Assembly (NCBI GenBank): GCA_009775375.1
Contig: VSPO01000028.1
Location: 1 to 31,400, forward strand
DNA length: 31,400 nucleotides
Origin: Muribaculaceae bacterium
GTDB taxonomy: Bacteria > Bacteroidota > Bacteroidia > Bacteroidales > Muribaculaceae
Reading direction: 5' to 3'
The notes under the pieces are model-generated. The model was not told the DNA's origin and did not search any database. It was given only the letters and a program-made list of their open reading frames with translations. Both the position numbers and the translations under genes were made by a program. This document shows, piece after piece, positions 7,776 to 15,522 of this stretch. Position 1 is the stretch's first letter. Every line of letters begins with the position of its first letter.

Positions 7776-8846
7776 TCATTCCAGCCTGCGGTAGGCTCTC
7801 CATTTGTCGAGCAAGGCCGACATGTCGGATGGCAAAGGGCTTTCAAAATCCATCTGCTTTCCCGTCGCCGGATGCCGGAACCCAAGGGTCCTGGCATGTA
7901 GGGCCTGGCGGGGGCAGACCTGGAAACAATTGTCGACGAATTGGCGGTATTTAGAGAAGGTCGTGCCTTTCAAAATCCTGTCGCCACCATATCTCTCGTC
8001 ATTAAAAAGCGGATGGCCCTGGCTGAGCATATGCACCCGAATCTGATGGGTCCGTCCCGTCTCAAGCACGCATTTCACAGCCGTCACGTATCCGAACCGC
8101 TCAAGGACCTCATAGTGGGTGACGGCATGCTTGCCAAGCTCGGGGTCGTCGGTGACGGTCATTTGCAATTTGTTGCGCGGATTGCGCATGATGTTGCCGA
8201 CGATGGTGCCCTTGTCGTTGTCGAAATCTCCCCAGACAAGCGCTACGTATTCCCGTCTTGTCGTCTTGTTGAAGAACTGACCTCCGAGATCGGTCTTGGC
8301 TACCGGGGTCTTCGCCACTACAAGCAGCCCGGACGTGTCCTTGTCGATCCTATGCACGAGCCCGAGCCGGGGGTCATTGACGTCGTAGTCGGGATTGTCT
8401 TTGAAATGCCATGCGAGGGCGTTGACGAGAGTGCCGGTATAGTTGCCATGCCCGGGATGGACCACGAGTCCCGCCGGCTTGTTGACGACGAGAACAGCCT
8501 CGTCTTCATAGACTATATCGAGAGGGATATCCTCTGCTATTATCTCAAATTCATAGCGAGGACGATCCATCACGATGCTCACGACATCGTTGGGCTTCAC
8601 CTTGTAGCTCGACTTCGCGGCTTTGCCGTTGACGATTATGCATCCGGCGTCGGCCGCCTGCTGAATACGGTTGCGGGAGGTCTTCTCCATACGGTCGACG
8701 AGAAACTTGTCGACTCGTATCATCTGCTGGCCCTTATCCGCCACGAAACGGAAATGCTCATAGAGCTCCTTGCCGTCGTCGCTGATATACGACGGCTCCT
8801 CCATCAACTCGTCGGGCGTGGCCAATCTTAATCCTTCTTCTGCCAT
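7776..8846 (-). CDS. rluD: RluA/RluD family 23S rRNA pseudouridine synthase
   Basis: The 356-residue enzyme has an S4 RNA-binding domain (RVDKFLVDRMEKTSRNRIQQAADAG, about residues 43-105) and the pseudouridine synthase core with GLVHRIDKDTSGLLVVAK, whose Asp after HRI is the nucleophile, then GRTHQIRVHM near residue 270. The S4-plus-core layout and length fit RluD, which modifies helix 69 of 23S rRNA at the subunit interface; RluC-like specificity cannot be ruled out. The first 35 residues are an extra acidic stretch. The gene starts 7 bases after the PASTA gene stops, so they form one transcription unit, an order I remember from other Bacteroidales. Confidence 0.9.
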   Translation of the reverse strand: MAEEGLRLATPDELMEEPSYISDDGKELYEHFRFVADKGQQMIRVDKFLVDRMEKTSRNRIQQAADAGCIIVNGKAAKSSYKVKPNDVVSIVMDRPRYEFEIIAEDIPLDIVYEDEAVLVVNKPAGLVVHPGHGNYTGTLVNALAWHFKDNPDYDVNDPRLGLVHRIDKDTSGLLVVAKTPVAKTDLGGQFFNKTTRREYVALVWGDFDNDKGTIVGNIMRNPRNKLQMTVTDDPELGKHAVTHYEVLERFGYVTAVKCVLETGRTHQIRVHMLSQGHPLFNDERYGGDRILKGTTFSKYRQFVDNCFQVCPRQALHARTLGFRHPATGKQMDFESPLPSDMSALLDKWRAYRRLE

Positions 8847-8852
8847 ACTCCC

Positions 8853-9605
8853 TTATTCGATAAAGACGGGGTCCTCTTCCGGTTCTTCAGATGCTGCAGG
8901 GACTTCCTCTTCCTGCACTACCACTTCTTCGGCCGAAGGATCCTGATATTCTTGGTCAGACTCAGTGGCGAGCCGATAGTATTCCTCATTCTGGAGCGAG
9001 TCGCGCAATTCTCCGAGCCTGCCGTCGTAGACCTCCACTACTATGCGGGCATTTACGGGCACTTTCTCAGTCTTCTTGACCACGCGGCCATTGGCCGTGA
9101 TCTTGACGATGCAATCATTGTCGCCCAGCACCTTCACCACCCTGATATTCTTGAATCCCAGCTCCTCAAGCCGGGCCATTCCCTGGCGGAAAGAGAAACT
9201 TTTCAAGGCGTCTTCCCTCGGATTATTGTCGTCGTCGATGACCACCTCCTTCGGATGGACGGCATTGATATAAAGGAAAATCTTCCTGCCGGGCTTCACC
9301 TTCGCCCCCGACTTGGGGAATTGCTCGATGACGAACCCCGGCCTGACGTTCTCCTTATAAAGGGAGTCTCTGATGTCAACGCGGAACCCTTTAGAATGAA
9401 GCACGTTGATGGCCTCGGTATAGGAAAGGTTTTCCACTCCGGGCACGACGTCGCTCTCGCCATGCTTCGTAAAAATCTGCAAGGAGAGAAACACAATCCA
9501 GATGCCAAGGAAAGCCACCAGGATAATCACCAAAATATTCGCCAGCACAGGGTGACGCGCAATGAAACCCTCTCCGGCCTTTTTGCCATTGTCGTTCTTT
9601 TTCAT
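8853..9605 (-). CDS. Single-pass membrane protein with two PASTA domains
   Basis: The 250-residue protein has a short basic cytoplasmic start, one membrane helix (ANILVIILVAFLGIWIVFLSLQIF, about 21-45), and two PASTA units outside the inner membrane: VVPGVENLSYTEAINVLHSKGF (from about 53) and FRQGMARLEELGFKNIRVVKV (from about 133). An acidic Glu-rich tail ends the protein. PASTA domains bind peptidoglycan fragments or act in wall-synthesis complexes; there is no kinase or transpeptidase domain here. I place the start at the ATG 9605. A longer frame would use a TTG at 9629, but that triplet is inside the TAACTTTG promoter box, so it cannot be the start of the mRNA made from it. The rluD gene follows at once. 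Confidence 0.85.
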   Translation of the reverse strand: MKKNDNGKKAGEGFIARHPVLANILVIILVAFLGIWIVFLSLQIFTKHGESDVVPGVENLSYTEAINVLHSKGFRVDIRDSLYKENVRPGFVIEQFPKSGAKVKPGRKIFLYINAVHPKEVVIDDDNNPREDALKSFSFRQGMARLEELGFKNIRVVKVLGDNDCIVKITANGRVVKKTEKVPVNARIVVEVYDGRLGELRDSLQNEEYYRLATESDQEYQDPSAEEVVVQEEEVPAASEEPEEDPVFIE

Positions 9606-9626
9606 TGAAAACTTGTTTTCGCGCTT

Positions 9627-9634
9627 CAAAGTTA
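9627..9634 (-). promoter_or_regulatory. -7 promoter box for the PASTA-rluD unit
   Basis: The minus strand reads TAACTTTG, 22 bases before the ATG at 9605. It decides the start of the PASTA gene because the upstream TTG candidate overlaps the box. Confidence 0.65.
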
Positions 9635-9684
9635 GCTAAAATTTTCTTAACTCTCCCAATTTCGCGACCAAACAATGAAAAGAA

Positions 9685-9728
9685 GCCGCTGAAATCTTAA
9701 TAAATGTAAAGATGGCCGCTGAAATCTT
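9685..9728. repeat. 14-base direct repeat between divergent PASTA and bamD promoters
   Basis: GCCGCTGAAATCTT occurs at 9685-9698 and again at 9715-9728, a 30-base period (about three helical turns). The copies lie between the two TAACTTTG boxes at 9627-9634 (minus) and 9750-9757 (plus), a position suited to a shared regulator, although a chance duplication is equally possible. Confidence 0.55.
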
Positions 9729-9749
9729 CCTCATTAGGGATATTTTTAT

Positions 9750-9757
9750 TAACTTTG
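9750..9757 (+). promoter_or_regulatory. -7 promoter box for bamD-rpoZ
   Basis: TAACTTTG lies 23 bases before the bamD ATG at 9780. No TTTG is found at the proper -33 distance. Confidence 0.65.
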
Positions 9758-9779
9758 CGCTTCAAAGCGTAAAAAATAG

Positions 9780-10580
9780 ATGCGTAAATTCATATATTTC
9801 CTCCCGCTCCTGCTGATGATGGGATCATGCGGGGAATACAACAAGGTGCTCAAGAGCAAAGACAACGAATATCGTTTTGATTTTGCGAAACGGGCTTTCG
9901 ACCAAAGAAAATTTACCCAGGCATCGACAGTGCTTGAGACGATTTACACCCCCCTGCGCGGAACAGCCCACGGGGAGGAAGCATTGTTTCTGCTCGCGAT
10001 GTCATACTACGAGAACAAAGATTATCTGAACTCAGGACTCTACTTCAAGACCTATTATTCGCGCTATCCGAAAGGGAAATTCGCGGAGCTGGCAAGGTTT
10101 TATTCCGGCTACGGATACTATCTCGACTCCCCCGACCCGCAGCTCGACCAGAGCCAGACCGTGAAGGCTATCGAGGAGCTTCAGGGATTTCTCGATTATT
10201 TCCCCAACAGCGACAGGGTCACGATCGCGCAGAACGCGATTTTCGACATGCAGGACAAACTGACGCTCAAAGAGCTTCAGAATGCACAGCTCTACTATAA
10301 TCTCGGCAACTTCACGGGCAACAACTATCAGTCGGCCATCATCACGGCCCAAAACGCCCTGAAGACGTATCCCTATTCAAAATACAGGGAGGATTTCGAG
10401 CTTCTGATATTGAAGTCAAAATATCAGGAAGCCCGTCTTTCCGTCAACGAGCGCCAGGCCGACCGCTACCGCGACGTTGTGGATGAATATTTCTCCTTCA
10501 CCAACAACTTCCCCGACTCCAAAAACAGGAAAGAGGCCGACAACATCTACGAAATCGCCCGTAAACACGTGCAAGACTAA
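9780..10580 (+). CDS. bamD: Outer membrane assembly lipoprotein BamD
   Basis: The 266-residue protein is exported as a lipoprotein (MRKFIYFLPLLLMMGSC, acylated Cys17, lipobox MGSC) and is built of tetratricopeptide-like helix pairs: FDFAKRAFDQRKFTQASTVLETIY, EEALFLLAMSYYENKDYLNSGLYFKTYYSRYP and AIEELQGFLDYFPNS, with YSKYREDFELLILKSKYQEA nearer the C-terminus. This is the BamD/YfiO layout; with BamA it folds beta-barrel proteins into the outer membrane. It has its own -7 box and is followed after 30 bases by rpoZ, most likely on the same mRNA. Length and start are normal for the family. Confidence 0.92.
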   Translation: MRKFIYFLPLLLMMGSCGEYNKVLKSKDNEYRFDFAKRAFDQRKFTQASTVLETIYTPLRGTAHGEEALFLLAMSYYENKDYLNSGLYFKTYYSRYPKGKFAELARFYSGYGYYLDSPDPQLDQSQTVKAIEELQGFLDYFPNSDRVTIAQNAIFDMQDKLTLKELQNAQLYYNLGNFTGNNYQSAIITAQNALKTYPYSKYREDFELLILKSKYQEARLSVNERQADRYRDVVDEYFSFTNNFPDSKNRKEADNIYEIARKHVQD

Positions 10581-10610
10581 AACAAACCCCTTAATCATAT
10601 ATTCTCCGTC

Positions 10611-10946
10611 ATGGATTATAAAAAGACTAACGCTCCTCTCAACACTGTGACCCGCGACATGATCGCCATGGCCGAACAGACAGGCAACGTCTATGAGACT
10701 GTCTGCATTATCGGCAAACGTGCCAACCAAATCGCGGTAGAGATGAAAAAGGAACTCGAGAAAAAGCTTCAGGAATTCGCTTCCACCGACAATCTTGAGG
10801 AAGTGTCGGAAAACAGGGAACAGATTGAGATCTCCCGTTTCTACGAGAAGCTCCCGAAGCCTACCCTCATCGCGACTCAGGAATATATCGAGCATAAGCT
10901 CTATTTTGCAAATCCCGCAAAGGAGAGAGAGCACCTGAGCGATTAA
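10611..10946 (+). CDS. rpoZ: DNA-directed RNA polymerase omega subunit (Bacteroidota type)
   Basis: The 111-residue protein matches the Bacteroidales omega subunit: MDYKKTNAPLNTVTRDM, then the omega helix VCIIGKRANQIAVEMKKELEKKL, ENREQIEISRFYEKLPKPTLIATQEYI and a short tail. The ARQ/KRAxQI helix and the final LPKPTLIA segment are shared with omega/Rpb6, which clamps the beta-prime C-terminus and helps assemble the polymerase. It follows bamD by 30 bases and ends 65 bases before a strong terminator, so bamD-rpoZ is a closed two-gene unit. Confidence 0.9.
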   Translation: MDYKKTNAPLNTVTRDMIAMAEQTGNVYETVCIIGKRANQIAVEMKKELEKKLQEFASTDNLEEVSENREQIEISRFYEKLPKPTLIATQEYIEHKLYFANPAKEREHLSD

Positions 10947-11011
10947 GATGCGTTTCACCCGTTGACAAGAGTATGTTATAAATTAAGCACACTCTTCTTG
11001 ACCGATTATGG

Positions 11012-11044
11012 GAAAGCCGGATTCTCTTCCGGCTTTCTTTCGTT
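11012..11044 (+). terminator. Rho-independent terminator after rpoZ
   Basis: GAAAGCCGG at 11012-11020 pairs with CCGGCTTTC at 11029-11037 around an eight-base loop and is followed by TTTCGTTG. It ends the bamD-rpoZ transcript just before the ATP-grasp-like gene at 11051. Confidence 0.8.
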
Positions 11045-11050
11045 GTCAAC

Positions 11051-12100
11051 ATGCCACGACCGACAGCAATCCATATATTCAACCCCGAGACCGACTACGC
11101 GTTGGCTTGCGGAGGCAACACCTACAACCCTCCCGGCGCGATTATCGCCCTGAGAAGGGACATGGCCTATTTCCCTGCTACGTATGCTGACGACGGCGAC
11201 TGGATAGCCACCTTTGACGAAGCTCTCCCCTCTTCTCCCCACGGCCGGGGATATCTCGACCTTGCAAATAGAAGGGGGGTGAAAATGACCACCGTAGCCC
11301 GCCTTGCCAACGAAATCGAAGCCTCGGACAGCAAAGCCTTTGAACTCCTTCCCTGGGGATGGAACGCCACTCTCCGCACCATGCTCTTGAAAGCCGGCAT
11401 CAACGGCAAATGGATGAAGAGCGAGGCTGAAATCGAACGTCTGCGCATCCTTTCCCACAGGCGCACCACCATTGCCTTTCAGGACATGTTACAAAAAACG
11501 TTGCCCGGCATTGAAGTGCCCTTCGCTACCGAGATTTTTTCTGTCGAAGAGGCTTTCCAATACCTCGACGAGCATGGCGACGCCTATTTCAAGATGCCGT
11601 GGAGCAGCTCGGGAAGAGGGGTCGCGGCGGCTTCATCAATGTCGAGGGAGAAACTCTGTCAATGGATAGCCGGAGCGATAAGGCGACAAGGCTCGATACT
11701 GGCAGAGAAAGCTTTTGACCGCATCCTTGATTTTGCCACGGAATGGGAGAGCGTCAACGGAAAGGCTTATTTGATTGGATATTCCGTGTTCAAGACCTCA
11801 GCAGGCGGACGCTACGGAGGGAACCTTGAGGAATCGCAGGAATCTTTGGAAAAGATTATTTCGGAAGCGATCGCGTGTGAAATCAGCGAGGTGACAGAGG
11901 CCCAAAGGATTGCACTTGAAGAGATCATCACGCCCGGATACTCCGGCCCGCTTGGGATAGACATGCTTGCCTCAAGAGATGGCATTCCTCACCCCTGCGT
12001 AGAAATCAACCTTCGCCAGACAATGGGAATGGCAGCTTTGAAGGCATACTACATAAGTAAGTGTTCAGATTACTTAAAGGCAAACAACTTAGGAAAATAA
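11051..12100 (+). CDS. ATP-grasp-like protein of unknown function
   Basis: I recognise this 349-residue protein as a type found in Bacteroidales but cannot name a reaction. Near the start is IHIFNPETDYALACGGNTYNPP. In the middle FKMPWSSSGRGV (about residue 183) looks like the ATP-grasp phosphate loop, and near the end GPLGIDMLA and CVEINLRQTMG match the magnesium-binding D and ExNxR signatures. It therefore probably joins a carboxylate to an amine or thiol using ATP. It is the first gene of a run with DUF2520, kdsC and maf; its stop overlaps the next ATG by one base. The ATG follows a terminator by seven bases and no -7 box was seen, so its own promoter is unclear. Confidence 0.7.
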   Translation: MPRPTAIHIFNPETDYALACGGNTYNPPGAIIALRRDMAYFPATYADDGDWIATFDEALPSSPHGRGYLDLANRRGVKMTTVARLANEIEASDSKAFELLPWGWNATLRTMLLKAGINGKWMKSEAEIERLRILSHRRTTIAFQDMLQKTLPGIEVPFATEIFSVEEAFQYLDEHGDAYFKMPWSSSGRGVAAASSMSREKLCQWIAGAIRRQGSILAEKAFDRILDFATEWESVNGKAYLIGYSVFKTSAGGRYGGNLEESQESLEKIISEAIACEISEVTEAQRIALEEIITPGYSGPLGIDMLASRDGIPHPCVEINLRQTMGMAALKAYYISKCSDYLKANNLGK

Positions 12101-12885
12101 TGAGAACAGCTATCATAGGAACCGGGAATGTGGCCACTCATCTTGCCAAAGCCTTGGAAAAGGAGGGCGCGGTGGGCGTCAATTCGCGCAATCTCGAAGG
12201 GATGCCCGAAGAATGCGACTTGGCGATTATCTCCGTCAAAGACGACGCCATCGCGGAGGTGGCACAAAAGCTGATGGGGAGAGCCAAGATAATAGCCCAT
12301 ACTTCGGGAAGCGTGCCAGCCGACGCGTTGAAGGGATGCAGCGAAAGGTATGGAGTATTCTATCCGATGCAGACCTTCACCAAAGGGGTCACGATGGATT
12401 ATTCAGAGATACCTTTCTTTATCGAGGGGAGCGACACAGCAACTGAGGAGGCACTGACTTCGCTTGCGCTGATGATTTCCCCAAACGTCAGGAAAGCTGG
12501 CTCTTCCGCCCGAAAGCGGCTTCATCTGTCGGCCGTATTCGCCTGCAATTTCACCAATTGCCTCATGGGCATAGCCGACGAGCTTCTCAAAGAGAGCGGC
12601 ATGGACTACACCGTCATGCTGCCACTGCTCAAGCAAACTGTCGGGAAACTTTACGGCACCTCCCCCGCCATGGCCCAGACCGGCCCGGCTGCCCGCGGCG
12701 ACTTAAAGACAATCGAAGCCCATCTCGCGATGCTTTCCGACAAGCCGCATCTCCAGGACATTTACCTCGCCCTGACAAAGAGAATCCTCGACTCAAATCT
12801 TAAGGCCGGTAAACTTACTATTGCAGATTTCCCCAAAGATAAAAAATCTGCCGATTTTCCAACCGACATAAACAACCCCGAATAA
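12100..12885 (+). CDS. DUF2520 Rossmann-fold protein
   Basis: The 261-residue protein begins with a dinucleotide-binding loop, AIIGTGNVATHLA, followed by CDLAIISVKDDAI and IAHTSGSVP, then the helical DUF2520 half with GVFYPMQTFTKG and LSAVFACNFTNCLMGIADEL. The layout is that of 6-phosphogluconate-dehydrogenase-like or ketopantoate-reductase-like oxidoreductases, so NAD(P) binding is expected, but the substrate is unknown. I start it at ATG 12100, overlapping the stop of the previous gene as TAATG; a longer frame would need a GTG at 12061 inside the previous gene. The overlap points to translational coupling. The last 25 residues are lysine- and aspartate-rich and probably disordered. Confidence 0.8.
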   Translation: MRTAIIGTGNVATHLAKALEKEGAVGVNSRNLEGMPEECDLAIISVKDDAIAEVAQKLMGRAKIIAHTSGSVPADALKGCSERYGVFYPMQTFTKGVTMDYSEIPFFIEGSDTATEEALTSLALMISPNVRKAGSSARKRLHLSAVFACNFTNCLMGIADELLKESGMDYTVMLPLLKQTVGKLYGTSPAMAQTGPAARGDLKTIEAHLAMLSDKPHLQDIYLALTKRILDSNLKAGKLTIADFPKDKKSADFPTDINNPE

Positions 12886-13410
12886 ATGAGCTCAATAGAC
12901 TACGACCTGACACAGATCCGCGCCTTCGCTTTCGACGTAGACGGCGTGCTCTCCCCTTCCACCATACCGCTTGGTTCTGACGGTTATCCCCGCAGGATGG
13001 TCAATATCAAGGATGGCTATGCCCTGCAATTGGCCGTGAAGAAGGGATATAAAATAGCCATCATTACCGGAGGGATCTCCGAGGCGGTAAAAGTGAGATT
13101 CTCATCCCTCGGGATAGCCGACATCTTCATGGGATCGTCGAAGAAACTTCCTATCCTCAAAAGCTGGATGGAAAAGGAGGGACTTCGGCCGGAAGAGGTG
13201 GCATTCATGGGCGACGATATTCCCGATCTGCCATGTCTGCGCCATGTAGGGCTCCCCTGTGCCCCATTCGACGCCTGCGCCGAATGTCTCGCCACGGCGC
13301 ATTACGTCTCCAAATTTTCCGGGGGATATGGCTGCGGAAGGGATATCCTTGAGCAAACAATGAAAGCCCAAGGGAAATGGATGGACGATGCAGAGGCTTT
13401 CGGCTGGTAA
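12886..13410 (+). CDS. kdsC: KdsC-type HAD phosphatase (Kdo-8-phosphate phosphatase)
   Basis: The 174-residue protein has the compact HAD core without a cap that is typical of KdsC: FAFDVDGVLS with the nucleophilic and acid-base aspartates near residues 16-18, IAIITGGIS (motif II, about 50), the lysine in MGSSKKLPIL, and FMGDDIPDLPCL (about 107). KdsC removes phosphate from Kdo-8-phosphate in LPS core synthesis and works as a tetramer. The start ATG follows the previous stop with no gap. In Bacteroidales the same gene neighbourhood with DUF2520 and maf is common as I recall. Related HADs with other substrates exist, so the exact substrate is by family. Confidence 0.85.
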   Translation: MSSIDYDLTQIRAFAFDVDGVLSPSTIPLGSDGYPRRMVNIKDGYALQLAVKKGYKIAIITGGISEAVKVRFSSLGIADIFMGSSKKLPILKSWMEKEGLRPEEVAFMGDDIPDLPCLRHVGLPCAPFDACAECLATAHYVSKFSGGYGCGRDILEQTMKAQGKWMDDAEAFGW

Positions 13411-13414
13411 GCTC

Positions 13415-13435
13415 GATGCACTATGCATGATGCAC
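13415..13435. repeat. GATGCAC-type heptamer repeat after kdsC
   Basis: GATGCAC, TATGCAT and GATGCAC follow one another five bases after the kdsC stop. GATGCAC is the reverse complement of GTGCATC, the unit of the array at 26,352-26,428. An ATG inside it (13423) is in frame with maf but is not taken as the start. Confidence 0.6.
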
Positions 13436-13464
13436 AATTATCAATCACAGACACTTATCCACAA

Positions 13465-14046
13465 ATGCTTAACAATCTCGCCAAATATAAGATATATCTC
13501 GCAAGCAAGTCGCCCAGACGAAGGGAATTGCTCCAGCAACTTCGCATCCCATTCAACGTCATAACCATCGGAGGTATCGACGAGAGTTTTCCGCCGACGA
13601 TGCCCGCGCTCGACGTGCCGCAATACATTTCCACCATAAAGGCCGACGCGTTTATGAAGACCATCGACGACAACGAGCTTGTAATCACGGCCGACACGAT
13701 GGTGGTATGTGAAGACAGGATTCTCGGCAAGCCCAAGGACTCTGATGAGGCAAAATCAATGTTGCGCTTTCTTTCAGGCAAAACCCACAAGGTGGCGACG
13801 GGGGTGACAATCTCCACTCTCGATAAGCGGACATCGTTCACGACCGTGACCTCCGTCACCTTTGCAGAAATAACAGACGAGGAGATAAATTATTACGTTG
13901 AGAATTTCATGCCCCTCGACAAGGCAGGGGCCTACGGCATCCAGGAATGGATCGGGGTCGTGGCAATCTCCGGCATCGAGGGAAGCTACTACAACGTCAT
14001 GGGGCTACCCGTCCACAGGCTATTCCAAGAGCTGAAGCTGCTCTGA
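13465..14046 (+). CDS. maf: Maf/YhdE family nucleotide pyrophosphatase
   Basis: The 193-residue protein matches Maf: IYLASKSPRRRELL at the start (substrate-binding SxSPRR), GIDES, IKADAF, VITADTMVV with the catalytic Asp, ILGKPKD, TGVTI and the C-terminal DKAGAYGIQEWIGV. Maf proteins hydrolyse dTTP, UTP or modified nucleotides to the monophosphate and are linked to septum inhibition. I choose ATG 13465 because MLNNLAKYKIYLAS matches the start I remember for Bacteroides homologues; the in-frame ATG at 13423 would add 14 residues encoded partly by a heptamer repeat. It is the last gene of its run and is followed by a large inverted repeat. Confidence 0.9.
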   Translation: MLNNLAKYKIYLASKSPRRRELLQQLRIPFNVITIGGIDESFPPTMPALDVPQYISTIKADAFMKTIDDNELVITADTMVVCEDRILGKPKDSDEAKSMLRFLSGKTHKVATGVTISTLDKRTSFTTVTSVTFAEITDEEINYYVENFMPLDKAGAYGIQEWIGVVAISGIEGSYYNVMGLPVHRLFQELKLL

Positions 14047-14050
14047 GTCT

Positions 14051-14156
14051 TTTCCGTTTTCAGTTGTCGGTTGTCGGTTGTCGGGATTAATCTCGATTAA
14101 TCGAGATTTAGCGGGATTAATCGGGATTTAGCGACCGACAACCGACAACGGAAAAC
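14051..14156. repeat. Heptamer repeat folded into a large inverted repeat
   Basis: GTTGTCG is repeated three times at 14063-14083; its complement CCGACAA appears twice at 14135-14148, and the outer TTTTCCG (14050-14056) is matched by CGGAAAA (14149-14155). Between the arms lie two 20-base units (14093-14112 and 14113-14132) differing at three positions, the first next to a perfect 14-base palindrome CTCGATTAATCGAG at 14092-14105. The element fills the gap between the convergent maf and ROK genes and could end transcription from both sides. Confidence 0.75.
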
Positions 14157-14164
14157 TAAGAGGA

Positions 14165-15172
14165 TCAGGCCTCTGCAGGCTGAATGGAGATGGGAGCCTC
14201 ATAACGGTATTTGGCCTCCCAGCCGAGAGCGGAAGCCCCAAGCACAGCCGCGTCGCTCTCCTTCAGTTCGGAAAGGATGATCTTAGGCATTCTCTGCTTG
14301 AAGATTGGGAGCAACGATTTTTCGAATGCGTTCTTCAGAGGACGCATGAGAAGTTCGCCGCTCTTTGCAAGACCGCCGAAGAGAATTATTGCCTGAGGGC
14401 TTGAGAACGCCACCATGTCGGCCATAGCCTGCCCGAGAATCGTGCCGGTATAGTCGAAAATATCTTTTGCCAGCTTGTCGCCGGCCACGGCTGCATCGTA
14501 GACATCCTTGGATGTTATGTCTTCAATCTGCAGGTCGCGAAGCGTAGAAGGCTCGGTGCGGATTTCGAGGAATTCCCTTGCCGTGCGGGCAACGCCTGTC
14601 GCACTACAATATGCTTCAAGACAACCCGTACGTCCGCAGCCGCATATGCGTCCGTTGTTGCGCTTTACCACCACGTGGCCAAGTTCACCGGCAAAACCGT
14701 CGTGGCCATACACGAGCTGACCGTTGACAACGATTCCGGATCCTACGCCCGTTCCGAGGGTAATCATGATGAAATCTTTCATGCCGCGAGCCGCGCCGTA
14801 GGTCATCTCTCCGAGAGCGGCAGCGTTGGCGTCATTGGTGATAGCCACGGGTATTCCTCCGAAAGCCTTGCTGACCTTCTCTGCCAAAGGAATCACGGGA
14901 CCCCAAGGAAGGTTTGGCGGATTAAGGATTTCGCCCGTGTAGTAGTTGCCGTTGGGAGCGCCGATGCCGATGCCTTGAATTTTGTCTTCCGCATCGTTCG
15001 CACGGAGCAGACGCTCCACGCCCTCATGCAATTCGTTGATGTAGTCATCAAAGTTGGCATTCTTCAATGTCTTGATAGAATCGCTGGCCATCACCTGGCC
15101 CCTCGCGTCGACAATTCCGAAGACCGTGTTGGTTCCTCCTATATCGACACCCAGTACATATGGTTTGCTCAT
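14165..15172 (-). CDS. ROK family sugar kinase (probable glucokinase)
   Basis: The 335-residue protein has the ROK plan: N-terminal phosphate loop LGVDIGGTNTVFGIVD, ITNDANAAALGE with the catalytic Asp near residue 112, TLGTGVGSGIV, GELGHVVV (substrate Glu and His) and the zinc cluster CGCGRTGCLEAYCS about residue 178-191. ROK kinases phosphorylate glucose or other hexoses; some are repressors, but no DNA-binding domain is present here. Glucokinase is the usual assignment for this length in Bacteroidales. It diverges from clpB across 350 bases that contain its own -7 box at 15300-15307 and a leader hairpin. Confidence 0.85.
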   Translation of the reverse strand: MSKPYVLGVDIGGTNTVFGIVDARGQVMASDSIKTLKNANFDDYINELHEGVERLLRANDAEDKIQGIGIGAPNGNYYTGEILNPPNLPWGPVIPLAEKVSKAFGGIPVAITNDANAAALGEMTYGAARGMKDFIMITLGTGVGSGIVVNGQLVYGHDGFAGELGHVVVKRNNGRICGCGRTGCLEAYCSATGVARTAREFLEIRTEPSTLRDLQIEDITSKDVYDAAVAGDKLAKDIFDYTGTILGQAMADMVAFSSPQAIILFGGLAKSGELLMRPLKNAFEKSLLPIFKQRMPKIILSELKESDAAVLGASALGWEAKYRYEAPISIQPAEA

Positions 15173-15226
15173 GATACTGACTTATTATTATTTGTTAATA
15201 CGTTAAAAAAAAAATCACTTCTTTTG

Positions 15227-15246
15227 AGGGCGGCAATAACCGCCCT
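15227..15246 (-). promoter_or_regulatory. Leader hairpin of the ROK kinase gene
   Basis: AGGGCGG at 15227-15233 pairs with CCGCCCT at 15240-15246 around a six-base loop, about 55 bases before the kinase start and inside its expected leader. A run of ten T on the minus strand follows at 15214-15205. In plus orientation the stem is followed by five T and resembles a terminator, though no plus-strand gene ends here. Confidence 0.5.
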
Positions 15247-15299
15247 GCCTTTTTGCCAATAAAAACGGGAATTTCGGCCCGGAACTGACATTCAGATTA

Positions 15300-15307
15300 C
15301 AAAGTTA
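15300..15307 (-). promoter_or_regulatory. -7 promoter box for the ROK kinase gene
   Basis: The minus strand reads TAACTTTG, predicting a leader of about 120 bases before the kinase start at 15172. Confidence 0.55.
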
Positions 15308-15433
15308 TAATTTTTTCTCAACATTCCACCCAATTACAGGAAAAGAATTGCATTTCGTTAGAAAATTATGATCGATCGAGTCGGATAGAAGATTTGTCAA
15401 GCTTCTCAACTATTCCAACGTTTGAATTGTTAA

Positions 15434-15456
15434 TATTTTTGAATAATTTACATTTG
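15434..15456 (+). promoter_or_regulatory. Two candidate -7 boxes for clpB
   Basis: TATTTTTG at 15434-15441 and TACATTTG at 15449-15456 both fit TAnnTTTG and lie 67-89 bases before the clpB ATG. TTTG at 15421-15424 is 24 bases before the second box, slightly long for a -33 element. The rest of the 350-base gap (15,310-15,430) is AT-rich with no further signal that I can support. Confidence 0.45.
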
Positions 15457-15522
15457 GAACAAATTTTGAATCTGATTATACAAACACGACTCGACTTCAC
15501 ATATTAACTAAATTCAACGCAT

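Noticed and set aside
7762..7777. GACGC/GCGTC stem at the end of rluD as a terminator
   Set aside because: Only five pairs and no T-run follows on the minus strand.
10963..10990. TTGACA and TATAAA-like motifs before the ATP-grasp-like gene as a sigma-70 promoter
   Set aside because: Bacteroidota use TTTG/TAnnTTTG promoters; the spacing is poor and the rpoZ terminator lies between these motifs and the gene.
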